From Actinomycetota bacterium (lineage in GTDB: Bacteria; Actinomycetota; Actinomycetes; Nanopelagicales; Nanopelagicaceae), in assembly GCA_026392845.1 (NCBI GenBank), contig JAPLBJ010000017.1, positions 50,880-114,879 on the forward strand: a stretch of 64,000 bases of DNA, read 5' to 3'. Position 1 is the stretch's first letter. Each line of letters starts with the position of its first letter. The translations under genes and the position numbers were made by a program. Shown here in pieces: positions 60,180 through 64,000 of this stretch. The notes below the pieces were generated by a model. The model had not been told where the DNA came from. It saw only the letters and a list, made by a program, of their open reading frames with translations, and made no database searches.

Positions 60180-61181
60180 ATGAGTGCGAACCTGCGTGAT
60201 GTAGCAAGGCAGGCTGGCGTATCAGTGGGCACTGTTTCCAATGTGCTCAATCGCCCCGATGTTGTATCACCAAAAACTCTTGAACGAGTTCAAAAAACCA
60301 TTGCACAACTTGGCTTTGTTCCCAATGGTTTTGCACGTCAATTGCGATCCGGTTACAGCCGCACCATCGGATTAGTAGTTCCTGATGTTGCAAACCCTTT
60401 CTTTACTGAAGTTGCACGCGGTGTCGAGGATGCAGCAAGTAAACGTGATTATGCAGTCTTTCTCTGTAACTCAGATGAAAGCTTGGAAAAAGAAAATAAG
60501 TATTTATCTGTCCTGATCCAACAGCAGGTCCGTGGCGTACTTATAACTCCCTCAGATTCAAAAAGTCACCAATACGAAAACTTACGAGAGCGTGGGATCT
60601 CTGTTGCACTTTTGGATACTGAAACGAAGAACGCTTCACAATGCTCTGTTTCAGTAGATGACGTACGTGGTGGAGAAATTGCCATTGAGCACCTTGCCTC
60701 ACTCGGCCACAGAGAAATTGCTTGGGTGACTGGTCCTGAAACTATTCCACAAGTGGCAGATCGAACGGCTGGTGTTATGCGCGCGGCAAAAATCGCTAAA
60801 GTTGAGATCTCTACTATTCGAGTGGCACTAATGAATAGTGCGCAAGGAACAGATGCGGTCAAAAAAATACTTGCCCTAAAAAAGATGCCCTCCGCCATAT
60901 TTTGCGGAAACGATCTATTGGCCTTTGGTGTAATGCGCGGCTTGCTCGATGCCGGTATAAAAATTCCAGAAGATGTTTCGCTACTTGGTTATGACGATAT
61001 TGCATTTGGAAACTCAGCAGCAGTTCCGCTCTCTTCAATTTCACAGCCTGCATATCAACTTGGCGTAACGGCAGCAGAATTATTGATTTCAGAATGTGAA
61101 GAGAATGAGGTTCACGCACACCAACAGATTAAGTTCCAGCCTCAATTAGTGATGCGAGCCTCAACTGCTACAAAGAAATAG
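60180..61181 (+). CDS. LacI family transcriptional regulator 2, probable rhamnose regulator
   Basis: HTH LRDVARQAGVSVGTVSNVLNRPDVVSPKT; divergent from the rha operon. Confidence 0.95.
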   Translation: MSANLRDVARQAGVSVGTVSNVLNRPDVVSPKTLERVQKTIAQLGFVPNGFARQLRSGYSRTIGLVVPDVANPFFTEVARGVEDAASKRDYAVFLCNSDESLEKENKYLSVLIQQQVRGVLITPSDSKSHQYENLRERGISVALLDTETKNASQCSVSVDDVRGGEIAIEHLASLGHREIAWVTGPETIPQVADRTAGVMRAAKIAKVEISTIRVALMNSAQGTDAVKKILALKKMPSAIFCGNDLLAFGVMRGLLDAGIKIPEDVSLLGYDDIAFGNSAAVPLSSISQPAYQLGVTAAELLISECEENEVHAHQQIKFQPQLVMRASTATKK

Positions 61182-62417
61182 TTAGTCTCTGCGCAACAAA
61201 TTGACATGTTTTGGCTGTAATTCATCGAGTGAATTAACACCAATAAGCTTCATATTTCGAATCATCTGAGTGCGCATGATCTCTAGTGCGCGTTCAACTC
61301 CGGCTTGTCCACCAGCCATGAGTCCGTACAAATATGCTCGACCTATGTAGGCAAATTGAGCACCATGAGCGACTGCTGCTAGTACATCTGCGCCATGCAT
61401 GATTCCTGAATCGATATGGAGTTCGTAATCTTTCTTGAACTCTTTTTTGATATCGGCGAGAAGGTGCAGTGGTACTTGCGCACGATCTATTTGTCGGCCA
61501 CCGTGATTAGAGAAAAGTACTGCATCTGCACCTAGTTCTGCTGCTTTCTTTGCATCTTCTAAGTTCTGAACACCTTTGATAATTAATTTACCATCCCATT
61601 GCTCACGAATCCATTTGAAATCTTCAAATGTCATTGTTGGGTCAAACATAAAGTCAAGAAGTTCGGCAACAGTTCCATTCCAACTTGAAAGGGAGGCAAA
61701 ACTGATTCCAGGAGTTGTTAGAAAATTCATCCACCAATTGGGACGTGGGAGCGCATTGAGAAGAGTTTTCACAGTTAGTGATGGTGGAACAGTGAGACCG
61801 TTATATGAATCACGCAAGCGATGGCCTGCAACAGGGACATCGACTGTGAGCATCAAGGTATTGACGCCAGCTTTCTTTGCGCGATCAACGAGTGCCATGC
61901 TTGCATCGCGGTCTTTCCACATATAGAGCTGGAACCAGTTATGACCATTAGGCGCCGCAGCAACTACATCTTCAATTGTTGTTGTACCAAGAGTTGAGAG
62001 CGCAAATGGAATTCCAAATTTTTCTCCAGCACGTGCAACAGCGCGCTCGCCCTCTGTCTGCATCATGCGTGTAAATCCAGTTGGCGCCAAACCAAAAGGC
62101 ATTTCAAATCTTTCACCTAAAGTTTCGCGAGTGATATCTACTTTTGAAACATCACGAAGAATATTTGGAATCAATTCAATATCTTTATATGCCTGGCGAG
62201 CGCGATCTAAACTCGACTCAGATTCTGCTGACCCATCTGTGTAATCGAAAGGACCCTTAGGTGTGCGCTTCTTTGCAATCGTACGTAAATCCCAAATTGT
62301 GTATGCCTTAGCAAGACGGGCCTTTTTGCGATGAATAGTGGGCATCTTAAACTTGAGTAGAGGCGCGAGCTCAGAGACCTTCGGGAATTGGCGCTTCACA
62401 TTCTTAGGCGATTTCAT
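61182..62417 (-). CDS. lldD: FMN-dependent alpha-hydroxy-acid (L-lactate) dehydrogenase
   Basis: GLAPTGFTRMMQTEGERAVARAGEKFGIPFALSTLGT, LIIKGVQNLEDAKKAAELGADAVLFSNHGGRQID. Confidence 0.9.
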   Translation of the reverse strand: MKSPKNVKRQFPKVSELAPLLKFKMPTIHRKKARLAKAYTIWDLRTIAKKRTPKGPFDYTDGSAESESSLDRARQAYKDIELIPNILRDVSKVDITRETLGERFEMPFGLAPTGFTRMMQTEGERAVARAGEKFGIPFALSTLGTTTIEDVVAAAPNGHNWFQLYMWKDRDASMALVDRAKKAGVNTLMLTVDVPVAGHRLRDSYNGLTVPPSLTVKTLLNALPRPNWWMNFLTTPGISFASLSSWNGTVAELLDFMFDPTMTFEDFKWIREQWDGKLIIKGVQNLEDAKKAAELGADAVLFSNHGGRQIDRAQVPLHLLADIKKEFKKDYELHIDSGIMHGADVLAAVAHGAQFAYIGRAYLYGLMAGGQAGVERALEIMRTQMIRNMKLIGVNSLDELQPKHVNLLRRD

Positions 62418-62478
62418 ATAGGAATCCTAAAGGGCGTGGGAATAAAGGGCATCCCTAGTCGGTTCCTTCTATAGGAAA

Positions 62479-62522
62479 CCTGAGTCGCACCGACTCAACT
62501 TTGTGAGTATTATCGACTCAGG
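62479..62522 (+). promoter_or_regulatory. Two tandem HAIR-type (HspR) operators upstream of dnaK
   Basis: CCTGAGT-N7-ACTCAAC (62479-62499) and TGTGAGT-N7-ACTCAGG (62502-62522), compared with CTTGAGT-N7-ACTCAAG. Confidence 0.82.
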
Positions 62523-62579
62523 TACCAAGGCACCTCGACCTCAGATCGGGCTCGAGAGAAGAAAAAGGAGCACTACAAA

Positions 62580-64000
62580 ATGGCTAGAGCAGTCGGAATC
62601 GACTTAGGAACAACGAATAGCTGCGTATCAGTTCTCGAAGGTGGCGAGCCAACAGTTATCGCCAATGCCGAGGGCGCTCGCACTACCCCATCGATCGTTG
62701 CCTTCGCTAAAAATGGCGAAGTCTTGGTTGGTGAAGTTGCAAAGCGTCAATCAGTAACAAATGTTGAGCGCACGATTCGTTCGGTCAAGCGTCACATGGG
62801 TACTAACTGGACGATCGACATCGATGGCAAGAAGTACACATCACAAGAAATTTCTGCGCGAGTATTGCAAAAGCTCAAGCGCGATGCCGAGGCATATCTT
62901 GGCGAGACAGTAACGGATGCAGTTATCACCGTTCCTGCTTACTTCAATGAGGCACAACGTCAAGCAACAAAAGAAGCTGGCGAAATTGCCGGTCTCAATG
63001 TCTTGCGTATTATCAACGAGCCAACTGCTGCGGCGCTCGCATACGGTCTTGATAAGGCCGATCAAGAGCAGACAATTCTTGTATTCGACTTAGGTGGTGG
63101 AACTTTTGACGTTTCACTTCTTGAAATCGGCGATGGAGTTGTAGAAGTAAAAGCAACTAATGGCGATAACAATCTTGGTGGAGATGACTGGGATCAAGCA
63201 CTTGTCGATTACTTAGTTCAAACATTTGGTTCCAAGAATGGTATTGATTTAACAAAAGATAAGATGGCGATGCAACGTGTTCGTGAAGCTGCGGAAAAGG
63301 CAAAGATCGAACTTTCATCATCACAATCTGCATCAATCAACTTGCCATACATAACAGTAGATTCTGAAAAGAATCCATTGTTTATGGATGAAACAATTAC
63401 ACGTGCACAGTTCCAAACAATGACAGCAACACTTCTAGATCGTTGCAAGAAGCCTTTCCAAGCAGTTCTCAAAGATGCTGGAATTCCAATTGCAAATATT
63501 CACAGCGTTGTACTCGTTGGTGGATCAACTCGTATGCCTGCAGTTGTAGATCTTGTTCGCGAACTCACTGGAGGAAAAGAGCCAAATAAGGGCGTAAACC
63601 CTGATGAAGTTGTTGCAGTTGGTGCTTCCCTTCAAGCAGGTGTCCTCAAAGGTGAAGTAAAAGATGTATTGCTACTCGATGTAACACCACTTTCACTTGG
63701 TATCGAAACCAAGGGTGGAGTTATGACAAAGTTGATCGAGCGCAACACAACTATTCCTACAAAGCGCAGCGAAATCTTTACAACTGCTGATGATAATCAG
63801 CCAGCTGTTCAGATTCAGGCTTATCAAGGTGAGCGTGAAATGGCTACCTATAACAAGAAATTAGGAATGTTCGAACTCACTGGACTTCCACCAGCACCAC
63901 GTGGAGTTCCACAAATCGAAGTTACTTTCGATATTGATGCAAACGGAATCGTTCACGTTTCTGCAAAAGATCTTGGAACTGGAAAAGAACAGAGCATGAC
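62580..64000 (+). CDS. dnaK: Chaperone DnaK (Hsp70), truncated by window edge
   Basis: [68 protein letters not shown]. Confidence 0.98.
   Translation, partial: MARAVGIDLGTTNSCVSVLEGGEPTVIANAEGARTTPSIVAFAKNGEVLVGEVAKRQSVTNVERTIRSVKRHMGTNWTIDIDGKKYTSQEISARVLQKLKRDAEAYLGETVTDAVITVPAYFNEAQRQATKEAGEIAGLNVLRIINEPTAAALAYGLDKADQEQTILVFDLGGGTFDVSLLEIGDGVVEVKATNGDNNLGGDDWDQALVDYLVQTFGSKNGIDLTKDKMAMQRVREAAEKAKIELSSSQSASINLPYITVDSEKNPLFMDETITRAQFQTMTATLLDRCKKPFQAVLKDAGIPIANIHSVVLVGGSTRMPAVVDLVRELTGGKEPNKGVNPDEVVAVGASLQAGVLKGEVKDVLLLDVTPLSLGIETKGGVMTKLIERNTTIPTKRSEIFTTADDNQPAVQIQAYQGEREMATYNKKLGMFELTGLPPAPRGVPQIEVTFDIDANGIVHVSAKDLGTGKEQSM

Noticed and set aside
1-64000. CRISPR arrays, insertion sequences, prophage, tRNA or rRNA genes
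   Set aside because: No regular direct repeats, transposase or integrase motifs, or tRNA/rRNA-like sequence recognised by eye; the intergenic regions are mostly too short.

Overview
Low-GC actinobacterial chromosome segment. It resembles the streamlined freshwater acI / Nanopelagicales type; this is inferred from gene order and compactness and was not tested. The left ~23 kb is core: trxB (truncated by the window edge), murJ, a DUF6049-like gene, NUDIX, CCA-adding enzyme, a class A PBP, rpsF-ssb-rpsR-rplI, dnaB, dcd, lemA, htpX, a two-component system and an Fe-S oxidoreductase. The right edge is dnaK (truncated). Between them, ~23.4-62.4 kb is a carbohydrate-catabolism island. It holds three GH78-type proteins and a DUF4038/GH140-like protein, none with an obvious signal peptide; two sugar ABC importers; a complete L-rhamnose pathway (rhaM, rhaI, rhaB, fused aldolase/dehydrogenase, lldD-like); two LacI regulators; and a less familiar block of enolase-superfamily enzymes, an arabinose/fucose isomerase-like protein, SDR, lactonase-like amidohydrolase, P450, class III CoA-transferase, E1 beta/alpha plus a free-standing lipoyl domain, and a CitE/HpcH-like lyase. 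Main findings: two distinct sets of LacI-type operators on recognisable promoters, two HspR/HAIR operators before dnaK, an S6:S18-type leader before rpsF, DnaA-box-like motifs before dnaB, and all 11 convergent gene junctions overlapping or separated by no more than 3 bp. No tRNA, rRNA, CRISPR array or insertion sequence was recognised.
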